Of a DNA stretch of 64,000 nucleotides, positions 8,925 through 17,562 are shown piece by piece. Where the stretch lies: assembly GCF_003319095.1 (NCBI RefSeq), contig NZ_QOHI01000003.1, forward strand, positions 186,001 through 250,000. The letters are read 5' to 3'. A program made the translations under genes and the position numbers. Each line of letters begins with the position of its first letter. Positions within the stretch are counted from its first letter, which is position 1. The notes beneath the pieces are model-generated. The model was not told where the DNA came from. It saw only the letters and a list, made by a program, of their open reading frames with translations, and ran no database searches. This DNA comes from Blastococcus sp. TBT05-19 (GTDB lineage: Bacteria; Actinomycetota; Actinomycetes; Mycobacteriales; Geodermatophilaceae).

Positions 8925-9332
8925 ATGCCTCCCAGGGCTCGCACCGCGGCTGGTGCCAAGAAGGTCCGCCGCAAGGAGAAGAAGAACGTCGCCCACGGCG
9001 CCGCGCACATCAAGAGCACGTTCAACAACACGATCGTGTCGATCACCGACCCGAACGGCAACGTGATCAGCTGGGCCTCCGCCGGCCACGTCGGCTTCAA
9101 GGGCTCGCGCAAGTCCACGCCGTTCGCGGCGCAGATGGCTGCCGAGAACGCCGCGCGCAAGGCGCAGGAGCACGGCATGCGCAAGGTCGACGTCTTCGTG
9201 AAGGGCCCTGGCTCCGGTCGCGAGACGGCCATCCGCTCCCTGCAGGCCACGGGCCTCGAGGTCGGGCAGATCCAGGACGTGACGCCGCAGCCGCACAACG
9301 GCTGCCGCCCCAAGAAGCGCCGCCGGGTCTGA
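8925..9332 (+). CDS. rpsK: 30S ribosomal protein S11
   Basis: The 135-residue product contains [19 protein letters not shown] and [12 protein letters not shown], the conserved platform-binding motifs of S11. It ends with the usual basic tail [12 protein letters not shown]11 contacts the Shine-Dalgarno duplex region. The ATG follows CCGGAGAG. It lies between rpsM and rpsD as in most bacteria. Confidence 0.97.
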   Translation: MPPRARTAAGAKKVRRKEKKNVAHGAAHIKSTFNNTIVSITDPNGNVISWASAGHVGFKGSRKSTPFAAQMAAENAARKAQEHGMRKVDVFVKGPGSGRETAIRSLQATGLEVGQIQDVTPQPHNGCRPKKRRRV

Positions 9333-9367
9333 CCGGTCACTGACGAGACGATCTAGGAGTATTTGAC

Positions 9368-9994
9368 GTGGCCCGTTACACCGGAGCCGACTGCCGCCTG
9401 TGCCGGCGCGAGAAGATGAAGCTGTTCCTCAAGGGCAGCAAGTGCGAGTCCGCGAAGTGCCCGATCGAGATCCGGCCCTACCCGCCGGGCGAGCACGGCC
9501 GCGGCCGCACCAAGGACAGCGAGTACCTGCTCCAGCTGCGTGAGAAGCAGAAGGCCCGCCGCATCTACGGCGTGCTGGAGAAGCAGTTCCGCGGGTACTA
9601 CGAAGAGGCCAACCGCAAGACCGGCAAGACCGGTGAGGTTCTCCTGCAGATCCTCGAGTCGCGGCTGGACAACGTGGTCTACCGGGCCGGCTTCGCCGAG
9701 TCCCGTGACATGGCCCGCCAGCTGGTGCGCCACGGCCACATCCGGGTGAACGGCCGCAAGGTCGACATCCCGTCGTACCGCGTGAGCGAGAACGACATCA
9801 TCGAGGTGGCCGAGAAGTCGCGCACGATGCTGCCGTTCGAAGTCGCCCAGGCCCGCGCCGGCGAGCGTCCGGTCCCCGCGTGGCTCGAGGTCATCAGCAG
9901 CCAGCTGCGCGTGCTGGTGCACAGCATCCCGGCCCGTCAGGTGATCGACACCCCGGTCCAGGAGCAGCTGATCGTGGAGCTCTACTCCAAGTAA
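9368..9994 (+). CDS. rpsD: 30S ribosomal protein S4, zinc-binding form
   Basis: The 208-residue product starts [15 protein letters not shown] with four cysteines at 9, 12, 26 and 31, marking the C+ zinc-binding form. The S4 RNA-binding domain [20 protein letters not shown] follows near residue 100. S4 nucleates 16S rRNA assembly and in many bacteria controls the alpha operon by feedback. The GTG start follows CTAGGAG. A 13-base hairpin separates it from rpoA. Confidence 0.96.
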   Translation: MARYTGADCRLCRREKMKLFLKGSKCESAKCPIEIRPYPPGEHGRGRTKDSEYLLQLREKQKARRIYGVLEKQFRGYYEEANRKTGKTGEVLLQILESRLDNVVYRAGFAESRDMARQLVRHGHIRVNGRKVDIPSYRVSENDIIEVAEKSRTMLPFEVAQARAGERPVPAWLEVISSQLRVLVHSIPARQVIDTPVQEQLIVELYSK

Positions 9995-10002
9995 GCAGTA
10001 CC

Positions 10003-10036
10003 GGCTCCGGCGGGCGGACAGATGCCCGCCGGAGCC
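10003..10036 (+). terminator. Hairpin between rpsD and rpoA
   Basis: Arms 10003-10015 and 10024-10036 are perfectly complementary over 13 bases around an eight-base loop. There is no T-run. It may act as a partial terminator or an mRNA processing site ahead of rpoA. Confidence 0.45.
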
Positions 10037-10094
10037 AGCACCACCCCCTCACGGCGTCATATGGCGGGTGCCGGAGGACCTGAAGGAGAAACAC

Positions 10095-11171
10095 ATGCTC
10101 ATCGCACAGCGCCCCACGCTGACCGAGGAGATCATCTCGGAGCAGCGCTCGCGGTTCGTCATCGAGCCGCTCGAGCCGGGTTTCGGCTACACCCTCGGCA
10201 ACTCCCTGCGGCGCACGCTGCTGTCCTCGATCCCCGGCGCTGCTGTCACCAGCATCCGCATCGAGGGCACCCTGCACGAGTTCACCACCGTGCCGGGCGT
10301 CAAGGAGGACGTCACCGAGATCATCCTGAACCTCAAGGGTCTGGTCGTCAGCTCCGACTCCGACGAGCCGGTGACGATGTACCTGCGCAAGCAGGGCCCC
10401 GGTGAGGTCACCGCCGCGGACATCGCTCCGCCGGCCGGCGTCGAGGTGCACAACCCCGACCTGCACATCGCGACCCTCAACGGCAAGGGCCGCCTGGAGA
10501 TCGAGCTCGTCGTCGAGCGCGGCCGCGGCTACGTCCCGGCCCCGCAGAACAAGCAGCCCGGCCAGGAGATCGGTCGCATCCCCGTCGACTCGATCTACTC
10601 GCCGGTCCTCAAGGTCACCTACGCCGTCGAGGCCACCCGTGTCGAGCAGCGCACCGACTTCGACCGCCTCGTGGTCGACGTCGAGACCAAGCCCTCGATC
10701 GCCCCGCGCGACGCCATCGCCTCCGCCGGCTCCACGCTGGTCGAGCTGTTCGGCCTCCTGCGCGAGCTGAACGTCGACGCCGAGGGCATCGAGGTCGGGC
10801 CCAGCCCGGCCGAGGCCGCCGACATCGCGAACTTCTCGATGCCGATCGAGGACATGGACCTCACCGTCCGGTCCTACAACTGCCTCAAGCGCGAGGGCGT
10901 GCACACCGTCGGTGAGCTCGTCACCCGTTCCGAGGCCGACCTGCTCGACATCCGGAACTTCGGGGCCAAGTCCATCGACGAGGTCAAGATGAAGCTGGCC
11001 GCCATGGGCCTCGCGCTCAAGGACAGCCCGCCCGGGTTCATCCCCACCTCGGTCGAGAGCTACGACGAGGGCTACGAGACCGACGCCTACCAGGGCACCG
11101 GCGAGTACGCCGCGGGCTACGACCAGGCCCAGTACGACGAGACCTCCTACCAGGAGACCGAGCAGCTCTGA
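10095..11171 (+). CDS. rpoA: RNA polymerase alpha subunit
   Basis: The 358-residue product has the N-terminal dimerisation domain ([20 protein letters not shown] near residue 35) and the C-terminal DNA-binding domain with [21 protein letters not shown] tail of about 35 residues follows, rich in Tyr, Asp, Glu and Gln and ending ETEQL, as in other actinobacterial alpha subunits. The ATG at 10095 follows GAAGGAG. An upstream in-frame GTG at 10068 would include the binding site and is rejected. Confidence 0.97.
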   Translation: MLIAQRPTLTEEIISEQRSRFVIEPLEPGFGYTLGNSLRRTLLSSIPGAAVTSIRIEGTLHEFTTVPGVKEDVTEIILNLKGLVVSSDSDEPVTMYLRKQGPGEVTAADIAPPAGVEVHNPDLHIATLNGKGRLEIELVVERGRGYVPAPQNKQPGQEIGRIPVDSIYSPVLKVTYAVEATRVEQRTDFDRLVVDVETKPSIAPRDAIASAGSTLVELFGLLRELNVDAEGIEVGPSPAEAADIANFSMPIEDMDLTVRSYNCLKREGVHTVGELVTRSEADLLDIRNFGAKSIDEVKMKLAAMGLALKDSPPGFIPTSVESYDEGYETDAYQGTGEYAAGYDQAQYDETSYQETEQL

Positions 11172-11177
11172 GGCCGT

Positions 11178-11212
11178 GTGCCGGACGGCGGGGTGCACCC
11201 GCCGTCCGGCAC
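11178..11212 (+). terminator. Hairpin between rpoA and rplQ
   Basis: Arms 11178-11189 and 11201-11212 pair perfectly, extended by GGG/CCC at 11190-11192 and 11198-11200. The result is a 15-base stem starting six bases after the rpoA stop. A partial terminator is likely. Confidence 0.5.
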
Positions 11213-11320
11213 CGCCCCGCGGGCAGCCACACTGAACGCGAGCACCACCGCAGCACGGACGACAGCAGCACCACGGATGCAGCCGGCAACGAGCGCCCGG
11301 CGGCCTGAGGAAGGACCGAC

Positions 11321-11929
11321 ATGCCCACCCCCACCAAGGGTCCCCGTCTCGGCGGCGGCCCCGCGCACGAGCGGCTGATGCTGGCCAACCTGGCCACGTC
11401 GCTGTTCGAGCACGGCCGCATCACCACGACCGAGGCGAAGGCGAAGCGGCTGCGTCCGCTGGCCGAGAAGCTGGTCACCTTCGCCAAGCGCGGTGACCTG
11501 CACGCCCGCCGCCAGGTCATGACGACCATCCGTGACAAGGACGTCGTCCACACCCTCTTCGCCGAGATCGGTCCTCGCTTCGAGAACCGTCCCGGTGGCT
11601 ACACCCGCATCACCAAGGTGGGCCCCCGCAAGGGCGACAACGCCCCCATGGCGGTCATCGAGCTCGTCGAGGCGCTGACCGTCGGCCAGCAGGCCGTCGG
11701 CGAGGCCGAGCGCGCCCGCGGCACGAAGTTCGCCTCCGGCGCCGGTTCGTCCGCCGCCTCGGGTGAGGTCACCGCGGACGCCGTCGAGACCGACGCCGCC
11801 GACACCGCCGAGGCGCCCGCCGCCGAGGCGACCGAGGCTCCGGCCGACGACGCCGAGGCTGCGGCCGACGACGCCGAGGCGCCCGCCGCCGACGACGCCG
11901 AGGCCGAGGGCACGGACGGCACCAAGTGA
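11321..11929 (+). CDS. rplQ: 50S ribosomal protein L17 with acidic C-terminal extension
   Basis: Residues 1 to about 122 are a normal L17 core ([20 protein letters not shown]). Residues from about 134 to 202 form a low-complexity tail dominated by Ala, Asp, Glu, Pro and Thr, with repeats such as [21 protein letters not shown]17 lines the exit-tunnel side of the large subunit. Acidic L17 tails occur in actinobacteria, but this one is long. The stop overlaps the next start in a GTGA. Confidence 0.94.
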   Translation: MPTPTKGPRLGGGPAHERLMLANLATSLFEHGRITTTEAKAKRLRPLAEKLVTFAKRGDLHARRQVMTTIRDKDVVHTLFAEIGPRFENRPGGYTRITKVGPRKGDNAPMAVIELVEALTVGQQAVGEAERARGTKFASGAGSSAASGEVTADAVETDAADTAEAPAAEATEAPADDAEAAADDAEAPAADDAEAEGTDGTK

Positions 11930-12234
11930 CCGACCCCCAGGGCACCACGACCGGTCCGGGTGGCGACACCTCGCCGGCGGTGACCGACGGTTCGGTCACC
12001 GACGAGGCGCAGGAGATCGTCACCGACGTCTTCACCCCCGACGGTGAGCGCCAGGACGACGGCTCCGTCACCCCGGAGCCGACCGCGCACAACACCGCGG
12101 TCGTCGACGACCCGAACCTCTCGCCGGAGGTGGCCGAGGCCGCCGCGGCCGAGGTCAACGCCGCCGAGATGGGCGACGCCGCCACGGCCAGCCTGAACGC
12201 TCCCGGCGGCGAGTCGGCTCCCGACCCGAAGTGA
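11926..12234 (+). CDS. Small acidic, probably disordered protein of unknown function
   Basis: The 102-residue frame starts with a GTG that overlaps the rplQ stop (GTGA). Codon use is strongly GC at third positions, so it looks genuinely coding. The protein is rich in Asp, Glu, Ala, Thr and Pro and has no Cys, Trp or Tyr, so I expect no stable fold and no membrane segment. I do not recognise the family. Its coupling to rplQ and its acidic character, like the L17 tail, suggest a shared history or a role at the ribosome (inference). Confidence 0.6.
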   Translation: MTDPQGTTTGPGGDTSPAVTDGSVTDEAQEIVTDVFTPDGERQDDGSVTPEPTAHNTAVVDDPNLSPEVAEAAAAEVNAAEMGDAATASLNAPGGESAPDPK

Positions 12235-12241
12235 CGTCTCG

Positions 12242-13102
12242 CTGACCAGTCAGCATCCGGACGAGCCCGCCCCCGACCACGGGGGCGGGCTCGTCCGTCT
12301 TCGTCTGCACGTCCAGTACGACGGCAGCGCGTTCCACGGGTGGGCGCGCCAGCCCTCGTTGCGCACCGTCCAGGCCGAGCTGGAGCAGGGGCTCGGCACG
12401 GTCCTGCGCCGTCCGGTCGAGCTGACCGTCGCCGGCCGCACCGACGCCGGGGTGCACGCCACCGGTCAGGTGGTGCACTGCGACGTCCCGGCCACGCTCT
12501 GGCAGGAGCAGGGTCCCAAGCTGGTGCGCCGGCTGCGCGGCGTGCTGCCGGCCGACGTCGTCGTCCGGTCGGTCGTCGAGGCGCACCCCGACTTCGACGC
12601 CCGCTTCGGCGCGCTGGCCCGGCACTACGTGTACCGGCTGACCGACGATCCGGCCGGGCCCCCGCCGCTGCGGCGGTCGGACACGGTCGCCTGGCCGCGC
12701 TCGCTCGACGCCGGCGCCATGGACCTCGCGGCCGGGCTGCTGCTCGGGCAGAACGACTTCGCCGCCTACTGCAAGCGGCGGGAGGGCGCGACGACGGTCC
12801 GCACCCTCCTGAGGCTCACCGTGGCCCGGCAGCGGGAGGACGACGGCAGCGAGGTCGTGCGCATCGACGTCTCGGCCGACGCCTTCTGCCACTCGATGGT
12901 GCGCAGCCTCGTCGGCGGGCTGATCGCCGTCGGCGAGGGACGCCGACCGCTGGACTGGCCCGCCGGGCTGCTCAGCCGGCGCGAGCGGGCCAGCGAGGTG
13001 CCGGTGGCCCCGGCCCACGGCCTCGCCCTGGTCGCGGTCGACTACCCGCCCGACGCCGAGCTCGGCGCCCGCGCGCAGGTCACGCGCGCCCGCCGCACGT
13101 AG
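12242..13102 (+). CDS. truA: tRNA pseudouridine(38-40) synthase, unusual start
   Basis: The catalytic motif GRTDAGVHA (Asp nucleophile) and [16 protein letters not shown]-type core identify TruA, which modifies positions 38-40 of tRNA anticodon arms. The conserved first strand [19 protein letters not shown] is in frame, but there is no ATG, GTG or TTG ahead of it back to the upstream stop. The first canonical codon is TTG 12359, which would delete that motif. CTG at 12242 gives a natural LTSQHPDEP start and 286 residues. A terminator-like palindrome sits inside codons 7-18. Confidence 0.75.
   Translation: MTSQHPDEPAPDHGGGLVRLRLHVQYDGSAFHGWARQPSLRTVQAELEQGLGTVLRRPVELTVAGRTDAGVHATGQVVHCDVPATLWQEQGPKLVRRLRGVLPADVVVRSVVEAHPDFDARFGALARHYVYRLTDDPAGPPPLRRSDTVAWPRSLDAGAMDLAAGLLLGQNDFAAYCKRREGATTVRTLLRLTVARQREDDGSEVVRIDVSADAFCHSMVRSLVGGLIAVGEGRRPLDWPAGLLSRRERASEVPVAPAHGLALVAVDYPPDAELGARAQVTRARRT
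12261..12294 (+). terminator. Terminator-like palindrome at the truA 5' end
   Basis: Arms 12261-12274 and 12281-12294 are perfectly complementary over 14 bases with a six-base loop, followed by CCGTCTTCG. By form it is a terminator for the rpoA-rplQ unit, yet it lies between the likely CTG start of truA and its first conserved codons. Confidence 0.55.
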
Positions 13103-13104
13103 GA

Positions 13105-13169
13105 GAAGGACCCCGCCGCCCCCCACCACTCGCATGCTCGTGGAGGGACCCTGCGGCAGGGCCGTTCCA
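13105..13169 (+). terminator. Stop-proximal hairpin element, copy C
   Basis: The element starts GAAGGACCCC two bases after the truA stop and ends GCCGTTCCA. The core stem pairs CCCCGCCG with CGGCAGGG (one mismatch). The opposing gene on the minus strand ends at 13170, so it may serve as a two-way terminator for a convergent pair. Confidence 0.6.
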
Positions 13170-13835
13170 TCAGCCCAGGGCGGCGACGGCCTCGGCGATC
13201 GGGGTGTCCCCGGCGACCAGCTCGACCACCGCGCCGTCCCGGCCGGCGTCCAGCAGCTCGAGCAGCACGGCGGCGACGTCGTCCCGGGGGATGCTGCCCC
13301 GGTCGGCGTGCCGGGCGAGGGTCACGCGACCGGTCCCGGCGTCGTCGGTCAGGCTCCCCGGCCGGACGACGGTGACCGCGAGCCGCTCCCGCGCCAGCAG
13401 GTCCTGCTCCGCGCCGAGCTTGGCCCGCAGGTACGCGGTGAACACCTCGTCCACGCCCTCGGGCTGCGCGCCGTCGGCCACGAGGTCCACGCCCATCGAG
13501 GACACCAGCACGTACCGGCGCACGCCGGCCCGCTCGGCGGCGTCGGCCAGCAGCACGGCGGCGCCCCGGTCGACGGTGTCCTTGCGCGCGATGCCGCTGC
13601 CCGGTCCGGCGCCGGCGGCGAACACGACCGCGTCGGCACCCGCGAGGACCTCGGCCACCTCCTCGACCCCGGCCGTCTCGAGGTCGAGCACCGCGGGTGC
13701 GACGCCGTCGTCCGACAGGTCGCTCCGGTGGTCGGGGTTGCGGACGAGGCCGGTGACGGCGTCGCCGCGGGCGGACAGGAGGCGGCCGAGGCGACGGGCG
13801 ATCTGCCCGTGGGCTCCGGCGATGACGATGCGCAT
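13170..13835 (-). CDS. NAD(P)-binding SDR/NmrA-like protein
   Basis: The 221-residue protein opens MRIVIAGAHGQIARRL, a Rossmann nucleotide-binding motif (GxxGxxxR) of the atypical short-chain dehydrogenase group that includes NmrA-like and YwnB-type proteins. A second signature is RRYVLVSSMGV, followed by a YLRAKLGAEQDL stretch that resembles the active-site YxxxK. Substrate is unknown. It converges on truA with the hairpin element between them. No signal peptide or membrane segment is seen. Confidence 0.8.
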   Translation of the reverse strand: MRIVIAGAHGQIARRLGRLLSARGDAVTGLVRNPDHRSDLSDDGVAPAVLDLETAGVEEVAEVLAGADAVVFAAGAGPGSGIARKDTVDRGAAVLLADAAERAGVRRYVLVSSMGVDLVADGAQPEGVDEVFTAYLRAKLGAEQDLLARERLAVTVVRPGSLTDDAGTGRVTLARHADRGSIPRDDVAAVLLELLDAGRDGAVVELVAGDTPIAEAVAALG

Positions 13836-13845
13836 GGTCCCCGCC

Positions 13846-14430
13846 CTACCCGGCGCGCCCGGCGGCTACCTCCCGGGCGCGGGCCAGCTCCTCGGGTGTG
13901 TCGCAGTCCACCCACGGAGCGGGCGACCCGGAGGGCACGGACGGGCGGTGCCGGTCCACGTCCAGCCCGCGCAGCGCGCGGTGCAGGGCGGGCGGGCCGT
14001 CGTCGACGGCGGCCCTCAGCGGCTCGGTCCGCCACACCCCGAGCAGCAGCTGGTCGCGGTCCTCGTCGTCCACGACCAGGACGCCGTCGGCACGGAGCGC
14101 CCGCCGCAGGTCGGTGAGCAGCTCGGCGGTCAGGAAGGGCAGGTCGCCGGCGAGGACGGCCACCACCTCGGTGCGCACCTCGCGCAGCCCGGCGCGCAGC
14201 GCGGCGACGGGGCCCCCGCCGGGAGGCTCCTCGCGCACCACGACGACGTCGGCCGGCGAGGGCTGCGGCGGGCCCACCACGATCCGCGGACGGGCGTCGG
14301 GCACCGCGTCGAGGACGGCGTCGAGCATCGAGCGGCCGCCGACCTCGAGCTGCGGCTTCGCCAGCCCGCCGAGCCGCGCGGCCCGGCCCCCGGCGAGCAC
14401 CACGGCGGCGTACGCGGGCAGCTGGTCCAT
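13846..14430 (-). CDS. mobA: Molybdenum cofactor guanylyltransferase
   Basis: The 194-residue protein shows LAGGRAARLGGLAKP near residue 11, the GTP-binding motif of MobA, and later LAGDLPFLT. MobA attaches GMP to molybdopterin to form the guanine dinucleotide cofactor used by formate dehydrogenases and related enzymes. The ATG at 14430 (MDQLPAYAAVVLAGG) is chosen over a longer upstream frame that overlaps fdhD. It is divergent from fdhD with only 42 bases between starts, which supports a shared role. Confidence 0.85.
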   Translation of the reverse strand: MDQLPAYAAVVLAGGRAARLGGLAKPQLEVGGRSMLDAVLDAVPDARPRIVVGPPQPSPADVVVVREEPPGGGPVAALRAGLREVRTEVVAVLAGDLPFLTAELLTDLRRALRADGVLVVDDEDRDQLLLGVWRTEPLRAAVDDGPPALHRALRGLDVDRHRPSVPSGSPAPWVDCDTPEELARAREVAAGRAG

Positions 14431-14459
14431 GCGCAGCACCGTAGGCCGCCGGGCGTGGG

Positions 14460-14465
14460 TACCGT
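14460..14465 (+). promoter_or_regulatory. -10 hexamer for leaderless fdhD
   Basis: TACCGT lies seven bases before the fdhD GTG, so transcription would start at or next to the start codon. Confidence 0.45.
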
Positions 14466-14472
14466 CGCCCCC

Positions 14473-15303
14473 GTGGGACGAGTCACCAGCCGCACCCCCG
14501 TGCTGCGCATCCGCGGGCCGCAGCGCACCACCCGGCCCGACACCGTGGCGGCCGAGGAGCCGCTGGAGATCCGGCTCGGCGGCACGGCGCTGGCGGTGAC
14601 GATGCGGACGCCGGGGGACGACTTCGACCTGGTGCACGGCTTCCTGGCCACCGAGGGCGTCATCGCCGGCGCCGACGACGTGGCCGGGCTGCGCTACTGC
14701 GACTCCGTGGACGCCGACGGCCGCAACACCTACAACGTCGTGGACGTCGACCTCGCGCCCGGCGTGCCGATCCCGGACACCGGGCTGGAGCGGAACTTCT
14801 ACACGTCGAGCTCCTGCGGGGTGTGCGGCAAGGCGAGCATCGACGCCATCCGCACGAAGACCTCCTACGACGTCGGGGCCGACGGGGCGCGGCTACCGCT
14901 GGAGGTGCTGCTGGCGCTGCCGGACCGGTTGCGGGCCGAGCAGCAGGTGTTCGAGAAGACCGGCGGTCTGCACGCCGCCGGGCTGTTCACCGCCGACGGC
15001 GAGCTGCTCGCGCTGCGGGAGGACGTCGGGCGGCACAACGCGGTGGACAAGGTCATCGGTGACGGCGTCCGGGGCGGGCGCCTGCCGCTGGCCGGGCACG
15101 TGCTGATGGTCAGCGGGCGGGCGAGCTTCGAGCTGACCCAGAAGGCGGCGATGGCGGGCATCCCGGTGCTGGCCGCCGTCTCCGCGCCGTCGTCCCTGGC
15201 GGTCGAGCTGGCCCGCGAGGTCGGCATCACGCTGGTCGGCTTCCTGCGCGGCGACGGGTGCAACGTCTACACGCACCAGGAGCGGATCGTCCTCCCGGAC
15301 TGA
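14473..15303 (+). CDS. fdhD: Formate dehydrogenase accessory sulfurtransferase FdhD
   Basis: The 276-residue protein passes sulfur from a cysteine desulfurase to the molybdenum cofactor of formate dehydrogenase. The reactive CxxC pair is Cys115 and Cys118 in SSSCGVCGK. DVGRHNAVDK and SGRASFELTQKA are further FdhD signatures. GTG 14473 is used because the frame is open far upstream, but only this start matches the family and follows a -10 hexamer. No formate dehydrogenase gene is in the window. Confidence 0.92.
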   Translation: MGRVTSRTPVLRIRGPQRTTRPDTVAAEEPLEIRLGGTALAVTMRTPGDDFDLVHGFLATEGVIAGADDVAGLRYCDSVDADGRNTYNVVDVDLAPGVPIPDTGLERNFYTSSSCGVCGKASIDAIRTKTSYDVGADGARLPLEVLLALPDRLRAEQQVFEKTGGLHAAGLFTADGELLALREDVGRHNAVDKVIGDGVRGGRLPLAGHVLMVSGRASFELTQKAAMAGIPVLAAVSAPSSLAVELAREVGITLVGFLRGDGCNVYTHQERIVLPD

Positions 15304-15310
15304 GCCGAGC

Positions 15311-15805
15311 TCAGTGGTCGCCGCCGCGGAGCTGGCTGACCACGTGGGGGAGCAGGGGCCCGAGGACCGCGAGCCCGTCCCTCACGCCACCGGTGGAGCC
15401 CGGAAGGTTGACGACCAGCGTCCGGCCCGCGGTGCCGGCCAGCCCACGGGAGAGCACCGCGGTCGGGACGCCGTTCTCCGCGCCGTACCGGCGCACGGCG
15501 TCGGCGATCCCCGGCGCCTCGCGCTCGAGCACCGCGCGCGTGGCCTCCGGCGTGACGTCGGTGGGGGAGAGGCCCGTGCCCCCCGTGGTGACGACGAGGT
15601 CGGCGCCGCCCGCCACCGCGTCCCGCAGGACGGCGGCCAGCTCGTCCACGTCGTCCGGGCGCACGTGCGGCCCCTCGACCGCGAAGCCGAGCTCGCGCAA
15701 CCCGGCCGCGAGCGCCTGCCCGCTGCGGTCGGAGTAGACGCCGGCCGACGCGCGGTTGGAGGCGGTGACGACGACGGCGCGGGCGCCCGCCGGCACCCCG
15801 CTCAC
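15311..15805 (-). CDS. mog: Molybdopterin adenylyltransferase (MogA/MoaB family)
   Basis: The 164-residue protein contains the MPT-binding signature TTGGTGLSPTDVTPEAT and SDRSGQALAAGLRELGF. It adenylylates molybdopterin before metal insertion by MoeA. The GTG start at 15805 overlaps the moaC stop by four bases (GTGA), giving the start MSGVPAGARAVVVT. It is the last gene of a moeA-moaC-mog operon on the minus strand. Confidence 0.9.
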   Translation of the reverse strand: MSGVPAGARAVVVTASNRASAGVYSDRSGQALAAGLRELGFAVEGPHVRPDDVDELAAVLRDAVAGGADLVVTTGGTGLSPTDVTPEATRAVLEREAPGIADAVRRYGAENGVPTAVLSRGLAGTAGRTLVVNLPGSTGGVRDGLAVLGPLLPHVVSQLRGGDH

Positions 15806-16275
15806 CGGGTCCACACGCCGCTCTTGCCGCCGGACTTCCGCAGCAGCCGGACGTCGGTGATCGCCGCCCTCGGGTCGACCGCCTTGACCATGTCGATCAT
15901 CGTCAGGCCGGCCACGGTGACCGCGGTCAGCGCCTCCATCTCCACGCCGGTGCGGTCGGCGGTGCGGGCGGTGGCGGTGATCTCCACGGCGTCGTCGGCG
16001 ACCTCGACCTCGACGGTGACGCCGTGCAGCGCGATCGGGTGGCACAGCGGCACGAGGTCCGGCGTCCGCTTGGCGCCGGCGATACCGGCGATGCGGGCCA
16101 CGGCGACGGCGTCGCCCTTCGGCACGCCCTTCCCGCGCAGCAGGTCCACGACCTCGGCGCTGACCAGCACCCGGCCGGCCGCGGTGGCCTCGCGGGCCGT
16201 GACCGCCTTGGCGCTGACGTCGACCATGCGCGCGGCGCCGGACTCGTCGACGTGGGTGAGCCGGGGCTCGGTCAT
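15802..16275 (-). CDS. moaC: Cyclic pyranopterin monophosphate synthase
   Basis: The 157-residue enzyme acts with MoaA to convert GTP to cyclic pyranopterin monophosphate. Signatures include DLVPLCHPIAL, GVEMEALTAVTVAGLT and the C-terminal KSGGKSG with catalytic Lys. The ATG at 16275 overlaps the moeA stop (ATGA). A much longer open frame on this strand runs on upstream but only this part matches MoaC. No moaA is present in the window. Confidence 0.94.
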   Translation of the reverse strand: MTEPRLTHVDESGAARMVDVSAKAVTAREATAAGRVLVSAEVVDLLRGKGVPKGDAVAVARIAGIAGAKRTPDLVPLCHPIALHGVTVEVEVADDAVEITATARTADRTGVEMEALTAVTVAGLTMIDMVKAVDPRAAITDVRLLRKSGGKSGVWTR

Positions 16276-17474
16276 TGCAGGGCTCCCTCGATCAGCACGA
16301 CGTCCACTGCGGCGCCGGCGGGCAGTTCGGTGACGTCCTCGGGGACGACGACCAGGCAGTTGGCGCGGGCCAGGTGGGCCACCAGGTGCGAGCCGGGGCC
16401 GCCGACCTGGGAGACCTCGCCGCCGTCGTAGCGGCCACGGAGGAACTGCCGCTTCCCGGCCGGCGAGCGCAGCGCACCGGTCAGCCGGGCGGGGGCGCGC
16501 AGCCGGTCGGGGAAGGCGTGCCCGAGCGCGCGGCGCAGGGCCGGCCGGACGAACACCTCGAAGGACACGAAGGCGCTCACCGGGTTGCCCGGCAGCGTGA
16601 TCACCGGGACGCCGTCGACGGTGCCGGCACCCTGCGGGCCGCCGGGCTGCATGCCCACCTTGCCGAACTCGACGGTGCCCAGGCTGCGGAACGCGTCCTT
16701 GACCACCTCGTAGGCGCCGGCGCTCACCCCGCCGCTGGTGATCAGCAGGTCGGCCGTCGCCAGCTCGGCGCGGACCGTGGTGAGGAACTGGTCGACGTCG
16801 TCGGGGACGAAGTGCAGCCGGCGCGGGATGCCGCCGGCCTCCTCCACGGCGGCCGCCAGCAGCACCGAGTTCGACTCGTAGATCTGCCCGCGCGCGAGCG
16901 GCTCCCCGGGCGCGACGAGCTCGCTGCCGGTGGACAGGACGAGCACCCGCGGGCGGCGCCGGACGGTCAGCTCGGTGACCCCGACCGCGGCGGCCAGACC
17001 GAGCTGGGCGGCGCCGAGCGGGGACCCGGCCGACAGCGCGACCGTGCCCGCGGCGATGTCCTCCCCGGCTCCGCGCAGGTGGCTGCCGACCGGCGGGCGG
17101 TCGCGGACCTCCACGACGTCGGTGCCGCCGTCGGTCAGCTCCACCGGGACGACGACGTCGGCACCCGGGGGGAGCGGGGCGCCGGTCATGATGCGGTGCA
17201 CGGTGCCGGGCGCCAGCGGGACGACGTCGCCGCGCCCGGCGGGGACGTCCTCGGCCACCGGCAGCCGCACGGGGCCGCCGTCGGCGCCGGCCAGCTCGGC
17301 CCACCGCCCGGCGTAGCCGTCCATCGCGGAGTTGTCGAAGCCCGGCAACGGCACCTGCGCGACCACGTCGCGGGCGAGCAACCGGCCGTGCGCCTCGGCC
17401 AGCGCGACGACCTCCTCGGGCATCGCCGGCAGCAGGGCGTTCACCACTGCCTGGTGTTCCTCGACGGTGCGCAT
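16272..17474 (-). CDS. moeA: Molybdopterin molybdenumtransferase
   Basis: The 400-residue protein inserts molybdate into adenylylated molybdopterin. It shows GFDNSAMDGYA (domain III), HRIMTGAPLPPGADVVVP and the MPT-binding SGGVSAGAYEVVKDA, then TLPGNPVSAFVSFEVFV. The start at 17474 is placed six bases after CAGGAT. A GTG 21 bases upstream is an alternative. The three genes moeA, moaC and mog are joined by four-base overlaps. Confidence 0.93.
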   Translation of the reverse strand: MRTVEEHQAVVNALLPAMPEEVVALAEAHGRLLARDVVAQVPLPGFDNSAMDGYAGRWAELAGADGGPVRLPVAEDVPAGRGDVVPLAPGTVHRIMTGAPLPPGADVVVPVELTDGGTDVVEVRDRPPVGSHLRGAGEDIAAGTVALSAGSPLGAAQLGLAAAVGVTELTVRRRPRVLVLSTGSELVAPGEPLARGQIYESNSVLLAAAVEEAGGIPRRLHFVPDDVDQFLTTVRAELATADLLITSGGVSAGAYEVVKDAFRSLGTVEFGKVGMQPGGPQGAGTVDGVPVITLPGNPVSAFVSFEVFVRPALRRALGHAFPDRLRAPARLTGALRSPAGKRQFLRGRYDGGEVSQVGGPGSHLVAHLARANCLVVVPEDVTELPAGAAVDVVLIEGALQ

Positions 17475-17480
17475 CCGCCC

Positions 17481-17486
17481 ATCCTG
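17481..17486 (-). promoter_or_regulatory. -10 hexamer for leaderless moeA
   Basis: CAGGAT on the minus strand lies six bases before the moeA ATG. The divergent carbonic anhydrase promoter starts 38 bases away. Confidence 0.4.
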
Positions 17487-17523
17487 GCCGATCACCCCGG
17501 CTGCCGGCCCGGCGCCTGCCGGT

Positions 17524-17529
17524 TACTGT
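17524..17529 (+). promoter_or_regulatory. Candidate -10 for the carbonic anhydrase gene
   Basis: TACTGT at 17524-17529 would start a transcript with a leader of about 27 bases. That leader includes GGGAGG at 17551-17556, before the GTG at 17563. Confidence 0.4.
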
Positions 17530-17562
17530 CCCGGGCACCGAGGAACGAGAGGGAGGACCGAC

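Noticed and set aside
12340-14472. Long plus-strand open frame running through truA, the SDR gene and mobA into fdhD
   Set aside because: It is a GC-skew shadow. Only the part from 14473 matches a family (FdhD); the rest is Arg/Ala-rich and overlaps well-recognised genes in other frames.
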